Source of the DNA: DASQDN01 sp963825845 | GTDB taxonomy: Bacteria > Acidobacteriota > Terriglobia > Bryobacterales > Bryobacteraceae | Assembly (NCBI GenBank): GCA_963825845.1 | Contig: CAWGVL010000073.1 | Location: 56,778 to 120,777, forward strand | DNA length: 64,000 nt | Direction of reading: 5' to 3' | In this document: positions 54,836-63,650 of the stretch, in pieces | Layout of the letters: every line of letters starts with the position of its first letter | Numbering within the stretch: the first letter of the stretch is position 1 | Notes under the pieces: generated by a model | Database searches by the model: none | What the model saw: the letters and a program-made list of their open reading frames with translations, nothing else | What the model was told of the DNA's origin: nothing | Program-made: the position numbers and the translations under genes

Positions 54836-55954
54836 ATGACACGCCGAAGCTTCTTATCCGCCACCGCCATCGCAGTAACTCCCTTATCCGCCACTTCACG
54901 CGTTCGCGTGGAAACAATAAAAACTATCTCGCAGCAGCCCGAGTATTACCATGGCTGGCCAACACTCGTGCGCCGGAAGAATGGGCAGTTAATTGTGGCG
55001 TACTCCGGCGGTCGAGAGGATCACGTGTGTCCATTCGGACGCGTGGAAATCATACGATCTTCCGACAACGGCGAGTCCTGGAGCTGGCCCGAGATCGTTA
55101 TGGATTCGCCCATCGACGATCGTGACGCCGGGTTGTGCGAGACAGCGGATGGCACGCTTCTTCTGACGACATTTACTTCGCTCGCTTTTCAGGAGACGCG
55201 AAAACGATCGGCGTCGTGGCCCGCAGATAAGATCGCGCGATGGGACGCTGTCAACCGGCGCGCGTCAAACGCGGATTTCGAGTCGCTGCTCGGTACATGG
55301 ATGCTTCGATCGACCGACGGCGGGTTGTCATGGTCCAAGCCGTATCGCGTGCCTCTGAACAGTCCACATGGACCTTCCGTTATCGCGAACGGCCGGCTGC
55401 TTTATGCCGGTAAGCAACTGTGGGAGACCGGAAAGAAAGTGGGTGTGTGCGAATCGACAGACGATGGCAAGAGTTGGAAATGGCTGTCCGATATTCCCAC
55501 CCGACCCGGTGATACTGCAGTCGAATATCACGAACTGCACCAGGTGCAGGCAGCGGAAGGCAAGCTCATCGTCCATATCCGGAACCACAGCGCACAGAAT
55601 CACCGAGAAACTCTTCAGTGTGAATCGCGCGATCGCGGCAAGTCGTGGAGTGTACCGAAAACGATCGGCGTTTGGGGGTTGCCCTCCCATCTATTGCGCC
55701 TTCGTGATGGAGGTCTTCTGATGTCGTATGGATACCGGCGCGCCCCATTCGGCAATCAGGCGAGGATCAGCCGTGATGGGGGGAGCACGTGGTCTGAGCC
55801 TGTAACCATCTCGGAAGACGGCATTGGAGGGGATTTGGGCTATCCCTCTACGGTGGAACTCGCCGACGGCAAGCTCCTTACTGTCTGGTACGAGTTACGG
55901 AAGGATTCTCCTCGGTCGGTTTTGCGCATGGCGCGGTGGAGCCTGCAATCCTAG
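54836..55954 (+). CDS. Exported BNR/sialidase-like protein
   Basis: A 372-aa six-bladed propeller. A Tat-like leader (TRRSFLSATAIAV) is followed by five Asp-boxes (SxDxGxxW): SSDNGESW, STDGGLSW, STDDGKSW, SRDRGKSW and SRDGGSTW. An arginine-rich patch (GYRRAPFGNQAR) and a Glu/Tyr pair (VEYHELHQ) lie in the expected active-site half. This is the sialidase/BNR_2 group; true sialidase activity is not proven, and many soil members act on other glycans or do not hydrolyse at all. It lies alone behind the hairpin region. Confidence 0.82.
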   Translation: MTRRSFLSATAIAVTPLSATSRVRVETIKTISQQPEYYHGWPTLVRRKNGQLIVAYSGGREDHVCPFGRVEIIRSSDNGESWSWPEIVMDSPIDDRDAGLCETADGTLLLTTFTSLAFQETRKRSASWPADKIARWDAVNRRASNADFESLLGTWMLRSTDGGLSWSKPYRVPLNSPHGPSVIANGRLLYAGKQLWETGKKVGVCESTDDGKSWKWLSDIPTRPGDTAVEYHELHQVQAAEGKLIVHIRNHSAQNHRETLQCESRDRGKSWSVPKTIGVWGLPSHLLRLRDGGLLMSYGYRRAPFGNQARISRDGGSTWSEPVTISEDGIGGDLGYPSTVELADGKLLTVWYELRKDSPRSVLRMARWSLQS

Positions 55955-55990
55955 GCGCCGCAACTATGCGCTAGATGTTAGCATCGCGGT

Positions 55991-56428
55991 GTGAGCTTCG
56001 CACAGATTACGAAACAACTTGCGCAACAAGCCGGCGACTCCGTCAAGGAGGCCATCAACGCGCTGCGGCCGGCCGATGCAGCAGCTGTAGCCGATTCCAT
56101 TAGCGCTCAGCGGCAGGCCGTGCCGCCGGTGACCGATAGCCTGGCGGCCACCATGGCCGGTCAAGTGCAGGCGATGCAGAATGCCTTGAAGGACGATCAG
56201 GAACTGATCGTCCTCTACTCTACGGGAATGGAGATGCTTCGTATCCTGGAGTTTTTTACGCCTACGCCGCGACTGCTCGTTCTAACCGGCATCGATTCGG
56301 CGAAGACAATTACGCGCGTTATTTGTCCCGCCGAATCGCTTCAACTCGTATGTAAGCCGATGGCGACGCCTGCGGGAACGAAGCCGGCGCGTATCCGGTT
56401 CGTTTCTCCGAAGCCAAAGGCGGAGTGA
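55991..56428 (+). CDS. Hypothetical protein
   Basis: A 145-aa soluble protein starting at GTG 55991. The N-terminal half is an Ala/Gln-rich helix (KQLAQQAGDSVKEAINAL); the C-terminal half has a beta-alpha pattern with LEFFTPTPRLLVLTGID and RIRFVSPKPKAE. I do not recognise the family. It is convergent with the sugar kinase (3 bases between the ends). The clean frame and composition favour a real gene, with unknown function. Confidence 0.5.
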   Translation: MSFAQITKQLAQQAGDSVKEAINALRPADAAAVADSISAQRQAVPPVTDSLAATMAGQVQAMQNALKDDQELIVLYSTGMEMLRILEFFTPTPRLLVLTGIDSAKTITRVICPAESLQLVCKPMATPAGTKPARIRFVSPKPKAE

Positions 56429-56431
56429 CCT

Positions 56432-57466
56432 TTAACGCTGCACCCGCCCGGAACCGCCGCCTTTGATAAGCGCCTGCACTTCGTCGGCCGTGAATCGATT
56501 AAAATCGCCAGGGATCGAATGTTTCAGGCATGAAGCAGCCACCGCGAACTCCAAAGCTTCCTTGTGGCTGGGCAGGGAAGTGAGTCCGTAGATAAGGCCT
56601 CCTGCGAACGAGTCGCCACCCCCTACACGATCGACAATGTGCGTGATGTCGTAGTGCTGGCTCACCAGGAACTCCTTGCGATCGTTCAGGCAAGCCGACC
56701 AGCCATTGTGAGATGCGCTCTTCGATTCGCGAAGAGTCACAGCGACCATCTTCAGGTTGGGGTACGCGTTCAGAACGGTGTCGGTCAGGTTCTTATAAAC
56801 GTCATGCGACAACGTGCCGGAATGGACATCCGCGTCCGCTTTGATGCCCAGCGCCATCTGGCAATCTTCTTCGTTGGCGACGCACACGTCGGTGTACTTG
56901 ATCAGATCGGGCATAACCTCGTGCGCGGACTTGCCCCACTTCCAAAGATTCTTTCGGAAGTTCAGGTCGCACGAGACGGTGAGTCCCTGCTCTTTCGCAA
57001 CTCGGACGCTCTCGACGGCGAGTTGTGCAGCGCCTTCGCTGATCGCAGGAGTGATCCCCGTGATGTGGAACCATGCGGCGCCTTCGAAGGCTTTCTTGAA
57101 ATCGATGTCGCCCGGCTTGGCCAGAGCAATGGCGCTGCCTTCCCGGTCATACAGAACTTTCGAAGGCCGCTGGTTCGCGCCGTTCTCGACGAAGTAGATC
57201 CCGAACCGGCCTTTGCCCCGGACAATATAGGATGGATCGACGCCGAACTTGCGCATCTCGGCAATAAACGCCTCGGAGATTGCGTTATTCGGCGGAATGA
57301 CGGTAATATAGCGCGCGGGCACGCCGTAAGTAGCGACTGCTACCGCTACGTTAGCCTCTCCGCCGCCGAAAGTTGCCACGAACTGCGGCGTCTGCAAAAA
57401 GCGCTCGAACCCTGGAGGGTTTAAGCGCAACATGATCTCTCCGAACGTAACGACTGGCTTTATCAT
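56432..57466 (-). CDS. kdgK: PfkB-family sugar kinase, 2-keto-3-deoxygluconate kinase type
   Basis: A 344-aa ribokinase-fold enzyme. The N-terminal GEIMLRLNPPGFERFLQ and FGGGEANVAVAVATYG (PfkB signature 1), then SCDLNFRKNLWKW, and the anion-hole/catalytic motif DRVGGGDSFAGGLIYGL (signature 2) are all present. The motif order and the GEIMLRLNPP opening match bacterial KDG kinases, which phosphorylate 2-keto-3-deoxygluconate. The ATG at 57466 is preferred over an upstream TTG (57502). Fits the sugar-acid theme of the window; divergent from the acylphosphatase gene. Confidence 0.85.
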   Translation of the reverse strand: MIKPVVTFGEIMLRLNPPGFERFLQTPQFVATFGGGEANVAVAVATYGVPARYITVIPPNNAISEAFIAEMRKFGVDPSYIVRGKGRFGIYFVENGANQRPSKVLYDREGSAIALAKPGDIDFKKAFEGAAWFHITGITPAISEGAAQLAVESVRVAKEQGLTVSCDLNFRKNLWKWGKSAHEVMPDLIKYTDVCVANEEDCQMALGIKADADVHSGTLSHDVYKNLTDTVLNAYPNLKMVAVTLRESKSASHNGWSACLNDRKEFLVSQHYDITHIVDRVGGGDSFAGGLIYGLTSLPSHKEALEFAVAASCLKHSIPGDFNRFTADEVQALIKGGGSGRVQR

Positions 57467-57525
57467 TTGTGGACTCGAGATGTGAATCCACGATTTTATC
57501 AAGCTCCTTTGCTACACTGTCCGCC

Positions 57526-57795
57526 GTGCAAGCGAAACGTTTTTTCGTGCGCGGCCGAGTCCAGGGCGTGGGCTTCCGGTGGTTCGTGCAGCGGTCTGCC
57601 GACGAGCTAGGGGTTGCAGGCTACGCTCGCAATCTCGACGACGGGCGTGTGGAGGTTTACGCCGTCGGTCCGGCTGGTAAGCTGAAGGAGCTTTCGGGGT
57701 TGCTGTGGACAGGCCCGCGTCTTGCCGAAGTAAGAGGAGTGGACGAGGAAGAAGCCGAAATTAAAGCAGTCAGAAGTTTTAGAATTACATCCTAG
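57526..57795 (+). CDS. acyP: Acylphosphatase
   Basis: An 89-aa enzyme hydrolysing carboxyl-phosphate bonds such as acetyl phosphate. The signature FVRGRVQGVGFRWFV at residues 7-21 carries the catalytic Arg, and GYARNLDDGRVEV holds the catalytic Asn. Length is typical. GTG at 57526 is the first start consistent with the fold; no ATG lies upstream in frame after the kinase start. Forty bases separate its stop from the PAP2 gene. Confidence 0.92.
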   Translation: MQAKRFFVRGRVQGVGFRWFVQRSADELGVAGYARNLDDGRVEVYAVGPAGKLKELSGLLWTGPRLAEVRGVDEEEAEIKAVRSFRITS

Positions 57796-57835
57796 GTGTA
57801 CAGAGTGGTAGCAAGATTGTGAGAATCGCGTCTAT

Positions 57836-58792
57836 ATGCGTGTGCGGCTGCTTCGGTTACTTACATTGATCGTCGTTGTGAGCGCTACGGGTCCGCTTCG
57901 GGCGCAGGACCAAGCACAGACTCAGGACCAAGCACAGACTCAGAACCAAGCACAGACTCAGGACCGAGCACAGACCAAGGAAGATCAGCTCGATATACCG
58001 CGGAGTTCCGACCCGGGCAAACAGCCATTCATCCGGCAATTCGTCGCTGACGAGATCCAGATCTGGACCAGCCCCTTCAAGCGGTCAAGTTACACGAGCC
58101 GTGGATTCACCAGGTACGTGGTCCCGTTCGCGCTGATCACGGGAGCCTTGATCGCGACGGATCAAAAAACTGGCGATCTGCTGCCGAACACCGAGGATCA
58201 ATCGACGTGGAGTCTGCGCGTGTCCCAGATCGGGGCGCCATACACTCTGGCCGGCATGGCTGCGGCGATGTATCTGATTAGCCGGGCAACTGGTGATAAA
58301 AAAGCGCGGGAAACGGGATTTCTCGGCGCCATAGCTATCGCCCACAGCCAGATCGTGACACAAGGCCTGAAGTTGGCCAGCCAGAGAATTCGTCCTCTCG
58401 AATACCGGGAAGAAAACCACGGGGGAACGGGTTTCTTTCAGGGCGGCGATTCCTTTCCATCCGGCCATGCGTCGGGCTCGTTTGCGCTTGCGACAGTGTT
58501 CACTTACGAATACGGCCGGGACCACAAATGGGTCCCCTATACAGCGTATGGCCTGGCGTCGGTAGTTGCCGCATCCCGGTTGAGCGCACAGAAACACTGG
58601 GTCTCGGACATCTTCGTTGGTGGAACGATGGGCTTCCTGGTAGGCCGCTTCGTCTATAAGTCGCATCACAATCCCGCGCTCGACGGAGTTGCGCCTAAGC
58701 GAGCGGAACGATTGGTCCCACAGGTGGGCTTCAGCTCTCGCGGACTGACGCTTAGCTGGAATCTTGGCCGGTCAAGCTACGGCGGCGACTAG
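57836..58792 (+). CDS. Membrane PAP2-family phosphatase with Gln-rich repeat leader segment
   Basis: A 318-aa protein. After a signal peptide (LLRLLTLIVVVSATGPLRAQ) come four near-identical 6-residue repeats (DQAQTQ), then a PAP2 acid-phosphatase domain with all three motifs: K(x6)RP in KLASQRIRP, PSGH in SFPSGHASGS, and SR(x5)H(x3)D in SRLSAQKHWVSD. Such enzymes dephosphorylate undecaprenyl-diphosphate or lipid phosphates. The C-terminal domain ends shortly after a membrane helix (FVGGTMGFLVGRFVY). Its stop overlaps the bshC stop on the other strand by 4 bases. Confidence 0.87.
   Translation: MRVRLLRLLTLIVVVSATGPLRAQDQAQTQDQAQTQNQAQTQDRAQTKEDQLDIPRSSDPGKQPFIRQFVADEIQIWTSPFKRSSYTSRGFTRYVVPFALITGALIATDQKTGDLLPNTEDQSTWSLRVSQIGAPYTLAGMAAAMYLISRATGDKKARETGFLGAIAIAHSQIVTQGLKLASQRIRPLEYREENHGGTGFFQGGDSFPSGHASGSFALATVFTYEYGRDHKWVPYTAYGLASVVAASRLSAQKHWVSDIFVGGTMGFLVGRFVYKSHHNPALDGVAPKRAERLVPQVGFSSRGLTLSWNLGRSSYGGD
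57908..57979 (+). repeat. Four tandem 18-bp repeats coding DQAQTQ
   Basis: Units begin at 57908, 57926, 57944 and 57962. The first two are identical (GACCAAGCACAGACTCAG); the third and fourth differ by a few bases. The 18-bp unit keeps frame, so copy number could vary without breaking the PAP2 protein. It lies just after the signal peptide. Confidence 0.9.
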
Positions 58793-60306
58793 ACCTGAAG
58801 AAGAATGTGGTCGGGACAGTCCAGCTTCACTGAATCGTATAAATGATCGACGAGTTCAAACCCATGCCGTGCCAGAAATGGCAGCATGCTATAGAGTCGC
58901 TCTTGCAGGTGCTTATTGGGATAAACCGTGTTGTACAGGTACGACGTTTCTTCGAGTGCCCGGTTATTCCGGCGCATCGTCTCGCGAGCGATTTTCGCGC
59001 GCATCTTCGTTAACTGGTACACCATCTTCTCGCGGCTCTTCTGCACGGCTGAGGCCAGTGTCGGGTCATAGGAAAGGATGGCCTGCTGTAACTCATCCAA
59101 ACTTTGGCCGGTTGACGCCGTCACCTCTTCAAAGCGCTGATCCAAACCCTCGGGTACGAGTCTGGAGGCAATGCGCTCGCGCACCGCTTCTTCACCCCGG
59201 AAAAAATCCCTCGGACGAAGCTTATAGCGATCCATCAACTTCGCGGCCCTTGAATCGAACAAAGTAAAGCCACTTCGCGATACAAGGCGCGGCATGTGCC
59301 CCAGAAGCCTCTCGTAGAGCACTTGCGATTGAGCAAAGTAAGCAAGTTCCGCTGGGCCGCCGATATAGGCGGCCGTCGGTAACATGTAATCCTGAACCAC
59401 GGGCCGCAGCAACGCGTTCGGCGACAACTGTTCCGGGTGATCGGCTAGCTGTTCCTGTGAATATCGCAAGTCCCGGACAGGGATTCGCTTCCCGCCTTCG
59501 AGAAAAAAGAATAGTGACGTAGTTGGTTCGACATGAACCTGCGCGTGGTATCCGGCGGACTCGAGTTCCCCATTGCGCTGAAGAAGCAGCTTTGTGAGAT
59601 CAGGGCCCATCCGAACCGCATGCTCCAGCATGGGCGCAGCAAGTTGACGCGCCTTGGGATGCAGCGGATCGAGAAACAGGAACCCGTATGGCTTCAGTAG
59701 CCGTTCCAACAGGCAATGGAACGCCTGGCCCATCGAAGTTCCAGGCCGGTATGTGCTTTCCACCAGCGCGAGAACGTCCTCGGCGTAGTGAAAGCCCGCT
59801 AGCGAGGATCGTAGCTCTTTGACTGGCCACTGTGTTATCTCGATCGAACCAACAGGAGTGTTGTTCTCCGACCGCCCGTTCACTCGGAATTGGACGGGCC
59901 TGTTCGCCTCATCAAAAGCCCATGCATGGCTGACCTCGGCGAAATCGTGATCTTCTGTTGCAAGCCAGAACACCGGTACGGCGGGAGTACCAGCCGCGGA
60001 TAGCTGAGCAGCCAGTTTCGCCGCCGTAAGCGCTTTATAAATCGTGTACGCCGGTCCTGAGAATAAACCGACTTGTTGCCCCGTCACTACGGCTACTGCC
60101 CTGGGCTGGCTGAGAACATCCAACGATGGATGATCGCCATTTTGCGCCCGGAGCGCCTCGATCATTTTTGGGCGTCGATCCTCGGGGTAGCCGCTCGATA
60201 ACGGAGCCGTATAAAATCGCTCAACGCGGTGATATTGATAAAGGAAATCGCTGAACAGCCTGGATGTATGCGGGAGTTCCGTGTGGCGTAGGCAGGCGGG
60301 TTCCAT
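58789..60306 (-). CDS. bshC: Bacillithiol biosynthesis cysteine-adding enzyme BshC
   Basis: A 505-aa protein, typical BshC length, which adds cysteine to glucosaminyl-malate in the last step of bacillithiol synthesis. Family blocks are VVTGQQVGLFSGPAYTIYKAL near residue 75, VPVFWLATEDHDFAEVSH near 110, and a later DSRAAKLMDRYKLRPRDFF plus the coiled-coil C-terminal half. The ATG at 60306 (MEPACLRHTELPHTSRLF) fits the family start better than the ATG four codons earlier. bshA and bshB are not in the window. Divergent from the frataxin-like gene. Confidence 0.92.
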   Translation of the reverse strand: MEPACLRHTELPHTSRLFSDFLYQYHRVERFYTAPLSSGYPEDRRPKMIEALRAQNGDHPSLDVLSQPRAVAVVTGQQVGLFSGPAYTIYKALTAAKLAAQLSAAGTPAVPVFWLATEDHDFAEVSHAWAFDEANRPVQFRVNGRSENNTPVGSIEITQWPVKELRSSLAGFHYAEDVLALVESTYRPGTSMGQAFHCLLERLLKPYGFLFLDPLHPKARQLAAPMLEHAVRMGPDLTKLLLQRNGELESAGYHAQVHVEPTTSLFFFLEGGKRIPVRDLRYSQEQLADHPEQLSPNALLRPVVQDYMLPTAAYIGGPAELAYFAQSQVLYERLLGHMPRLVSRSGFTLFDSRAAKLMDRYKLRPRDFFRGEEAVRERIASRLVPEGLDQRFEEVTASTGQSLDELQQAILSYDPTLASAVQKSREKMVYQLTKMRAKIARETMRRNNRALEETSYLYNTVYPNKHLQERLYSMLPFLARHGFELVDHLYDSVKLDCPDHILLQV

Positions 60307-60374
60307 CCGGTTTCTCAAGGGTAGCAGATGCGCCGAGTACGGCCGACGATGCTACCGTTGAAGTAGTTTCTTTT

Positions 60375-60701
60375 ATGATCGATGATCAGGAGTTTCAGCT
60401 CAGGTCCGACGAGGCGCTTCGTAACTTGCACAATGCACTGGTCAAAGCGTCGGACGAGTACGGCTTCGACACCGACTTCGGCGGAGCCTTGACCATCGAG
60501 TTCGAAGGCCCGCCGGCCAAGTTTGTCGTCAGTCCGAATGCTCCTGTCAAGCAGGTGTGGGTGTCGGCTCACATGAAGAGCTACAAGCTCGATTGGGATC
60601 CAGCGCGGTCGGAGTTCGTTCTCCCGGACTCGGGGAAGTCACTCAAACAGCTAGTTGAAGAGGCCATCACCAGTCAGCTGGGGGAACCGATCACGCTGTA
60701 A
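60375..60701 (+). CDS. cyaY: CyaY/frataxin-like protein
   Basis: A 108-aa protein with the frataxin alpha-beta sandwich. An acidic first helix (SDEALRNLHNALVKASDEYG) is followed by beta strands ALTIEFEG, KFVVSPN and QVWVSAHMKSYKLDWD, and a second helix (GKSLKQLVEEAITSQLG). Frataxins regulate or supply iron for Fe-S cluster assembly. Acidic residues in helix 1 fit iron binding. The stop TAA overlaps the hemW ATG by one base, so the two are co-translated, giving a link to Fe-S and heme enzymes. Confidence 0.88.
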   Translation: MIDDQEFQLRSDEALRNLHNALVKASDEYGFDTDFGGALTIEFEGPPAKFVVSPNAPVKQVWVSAHMKSYKLDWDPARSEFVLPDSGKSLKQLVEEAITSQLGEPITL

Positions 60702-61814
60702 TGGCCGGGAGCCTACATCTCGTATCCGTTCTGCTCTCAGAAGTGCTCATTTTGCAACTTCGCCTCGGGGGCGTTCTCGCGCGAGTTGGAGACCACGTAC
60801 TCGGAAGCTCTGCTCCGCGAGATTCGGTCTCATGAGTGGCAATGGACGCCCCAGACGATTTACTTTGGCGGCGGCACTCCGAGCAACATGCATCTCGGAC
60901 TACTCGAAGGCGTGCTCCAACAAATTCCGGGACTTCCCTGGCGTGAGGCAACGCTCGAGGCAGCGCCGGGAACGATCACTCGTGAGAAGGCCGAAGCTTG
61001 GCGGCGACTCGGGATAAATCGGGTGAGTTTAGGAGTGCAGTCGTTCGTCGGGCGTGAGTTGGCGCGGACGGGCCGCCGGCATACGGCCGAGATCGTCGCG
61101 CAAGATTGCAGAACACTGCGCAACGCCGGCATCACGGACCTGAATCTTGACCTCATCGCTGGCCTTCCGCATCAAACCGCGACTTCATGGAACGAATCCC
61201 TCGACTGGATCGCGCGGCTCGATCCGGCACACGTATCCGTTTACATGTTTGAAGTCGACGAGGACAGCCGGCTCGGCTTGGAGATCCTCAACAACGGACC
61301 GCGGTACGATGCCGCGGCCGCCCCGAACGATGATGCCTCAGCCGAGTTGTATGAGGCTGCGGTCGACCGTCTCTCCGAACTGGGCATCGATCGGTATGAG
61401 ATCTCGAACTTTGCTAAACCCGGGCACGAATCGTTGCACAACTGGAAGTATTGGACAATGACTCCCTATATCGGTTTCGGCTCTGACGCGCATAGCTTCG
61501 ATGGCCGGCAGCGAACAGGCAACATCGAATCTGCGCAGGAATATGTGGATGCGCTGCTGGGCGGAAGGACCGCAATCGCATCGACGGCTGAATGCCATAT
61601 AGAGGAAGAGCGCCTCTTCACCGGACTCCGCTTGACCGGCGGCATTCGACTGAGTCCCGTCGAGTGGGACCGCCACCGTGAGCCGATCGAACGATTCGTT
61701 GATGCGGGTCTTCTCGAAGTTGAGGCGGGTGTGCTCCGGCTGACTAGCCGCGGTGTTCTGCTATCCAATGAGGTCTTTCAGGAGTTCTTGCAGCATGATC
61801 GACCTGCGAAGTGA
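60701..61814 (+). CDS. hemW: Radical SAM HemW-like protein (frameshift at the start)
   Basis: About 370 aa. The cluster motif SYPFCSQKCSFCNF (CxxxCxxC), FGGGTPS, LGVQSFVGREL, DLIAGLPHQT, ISNFAKPGHES and the C-terminal HemN domain with GLRLTGG are all present. HemW is a heme chaperone related to coproporphyrinogen III oxidase. The body's frame lacks a start codon; the ATG at 60701 is in another frame, and a single indel within 60705-60712 would join them (MAG then AYISYPFC). The ATG overlaps the frataxin stop (TAATG). The break is probably a sequence error. Confidence 0.9.
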
Positions 61815-62809
61815 CACCGTGACGAGGCCGACTGCCGCGATGCGTCGCGCCATGGCGATGCCGAGGTCGGCGACGACGTGTATGGCGAAGATCCCACCGT
61901 CAACCGCCTCGAAGAAAGCTGCCGCCGAGATCTCGGCAAAGAAGCCGGGCTGTTTGTGCCCACCGGGACGATGGGCAACACGATCGCAATCAAGCTGCTG
62001 ACCGAGCATGGCCAGGAAGTGATCTGCGAATCGCGCTGCCATATTCTGAATTACGAGTTGTCGATGATGGCCTGGTTCGCGGGCTGCGTCGCGCGGCCGA
62101 TACCGGCGTCGGACGGCATCCTGACGTGGGACCAGATCGGGCCGAAATCCGGCCGTGGGCCCGCATGCCGCGCCGACCGGGCTGATCGAGATGGAGAATA
62201 CGCACAACATGGCGGGCGGCACCGTGTACCCGCTCGAGGTGATCGAGGAATCTGCGACGGCGCGCACGCGGGGCTGCCGGTCCACATGGACGGCGCTCGC
62301 GTGTTCAATGCCTCGGCGCGATGATACGGCGGGTCGGATCACTGCGCAAGGCCGAACGGTCATGTTCTGCCTGTCGAAGGGCTCGGCGCGCCTGTGGGCT
62401 CGATGCTGGTGGGACCCGCAGGCTGATCGCGGAGGCCGCTCTACCGCAAGCGGCTCGGCGGCGGAATGCGGCAGGCGGGCGTGCTCGCGGCGCCGGGCCT
62501 GATCGCGCTGGAAGAGACGCCCCGCGACTGCAAAAGACCATGAGAACGCGACGCTGCTCGCCCGAGGGACTCCGGCCATCGCGGGGATTGCTCTGGACCC
62601 GAGGCAGGTGCAGACCAACATCGTCATCTTCGATGTTGCGGGCACTGGGATCGACAGCGCGAGGCCCTCAGTGATCGATTGCAGGCGAGCGGCGGGTGCT
62701 TGCGAATGGCGTCGGGCCTACGGCGAGGGTGCGCATCGTCACTGGTTCCGACGTCACGGAACCCATGTGCCGCGACGCGATCGAGGCCGTGCGGGAGGCA
62801 TGCGCGTGA
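61795..62809 (+). CDS. ltaE: Low-specificity L-threonine aldolase (multiple frameshifts)
   Basis: A PLP enzyme cleaving threonine to glycine and acetaldehyde. Blocks appear in order but in different frames: MIDLRSDTVTRPTAAMR, GEDPTVNRLEE, LFVPTGTMGNTIAIKLL, MENTHNMAGGTVYPL, GLPVHMDGARVFNAS, VMFCLSKG (the PLP-Lys block), ALDPRQVQTNIVIFDV and VLANGVGPTARVRIVT. At least seven breaks occur in 1 kb, several compensating. Every block is nearly perfect family sequence, so errors are likelier than decay. It overlaps hemW by 20 bases and the next gene at GTGA. Makes glycine, as the gcv operon consumes it. Confidence 0.85.
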
Positions 62810-63650
62810 TCAATATTGACCTGAGTGGCCGCGCCGCGCTCATCACGGGAGCGGGGCGGGGAATCGGCCGTGCCATTGCCCTTCAACTCGCCGCAGCCGG
62901 CGCTGCTGTCGTGATCAACGATCTCGATGAATCCGCCGTAAACGAGACCCGCAGAGTCCATTCCGTCAAAGCTCGGGTAGGATTCTCCCTCTCGCAGGTG
63001 ACGTTACCTCGGGCTCAGTTCCCCGAGCGTCTCATCCGGGCCGCGATCGAGAACTTCCGCAGCATCGACATTATTGTCAATAACGCGGGTTATACCTGGG
63101 ACTCCGTTATCCAGAAGACCACGGACGAGCAGTTTCAGGCGATGATCGACGTCCATCTGATGGCGCCGTTTCGCATTCTGTCGCGCTGCCTCGACGTACA
63201 TACGGGAGGCGGCCAAGACGGAGATCGCTGCAGGCCAGCGTGTCATGCGCAAGGTCGTGAACATTACCTCAATCGCGGGAACAGACGGGAACGCGGGCCA
63301 GGCCGGGTACTCGTCGGGCAAAGCTGGTGTAATCGGCCTTACAAAAACGATGGCAAAGGAGTGGGGACGATACAACGTGAACGTCAACGCCGTAGGTTTT
63401 GGCCTCATCCCAGACTCGGCTAATCCAGCCCATATCCCCGGGAGGGAGCGAGCATCGAGATGAAGGGGAGGCAGATTGCGGTGGGGGTGCGGGCGAGGCA
63501 AAGACGTTAGAGGCGGTTAAGACCGCTTGCCCCCTCGGTCGATTGGGAACGGCTGAGGAAGCGGCTAATGCTGTGCTTTTCTTCTGCTCCCCTTTGTCGG
63601 ACTATGTGACCGGAGAAGTTCTCATTTGCGGGGGCGGGCTGCATTTTTAG
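62806..63650 (+). CDS. SDR oxidoreductase, 3-oxoacyl-ACP reductase (FabG)-like (frameshifted)
   Basis: A classical short-chain dehydrogenase of about 280 aa. Visible are the NADP motif ALITGAGRGIGRAIALQL, VNNAGYTWDSVIQKTTDEQF, the catalytic Ser in NITSIAGTDGN, the Tyr-Lys pair in YSSGKAGVIGLTKTM, and a C-terminal LGTAEEAANAVLFFCSPL. Frame changes near 63183 and within 63400-63500 occur, plus an unclear stretch near 62950. GTG at 62806 overlaps the ltaE stop (GTGA); ATG at 62800 is the alternative. Could make hydroxy-acyl groups for fatty acids or reduce other carbonyls. Confidence 0.83.

Noticed and set aside
57908..57979. A CRISPR array
   Set aside because: The 18-bp units are direct tandem repeats without spacers and lie in frame within a coding gene.
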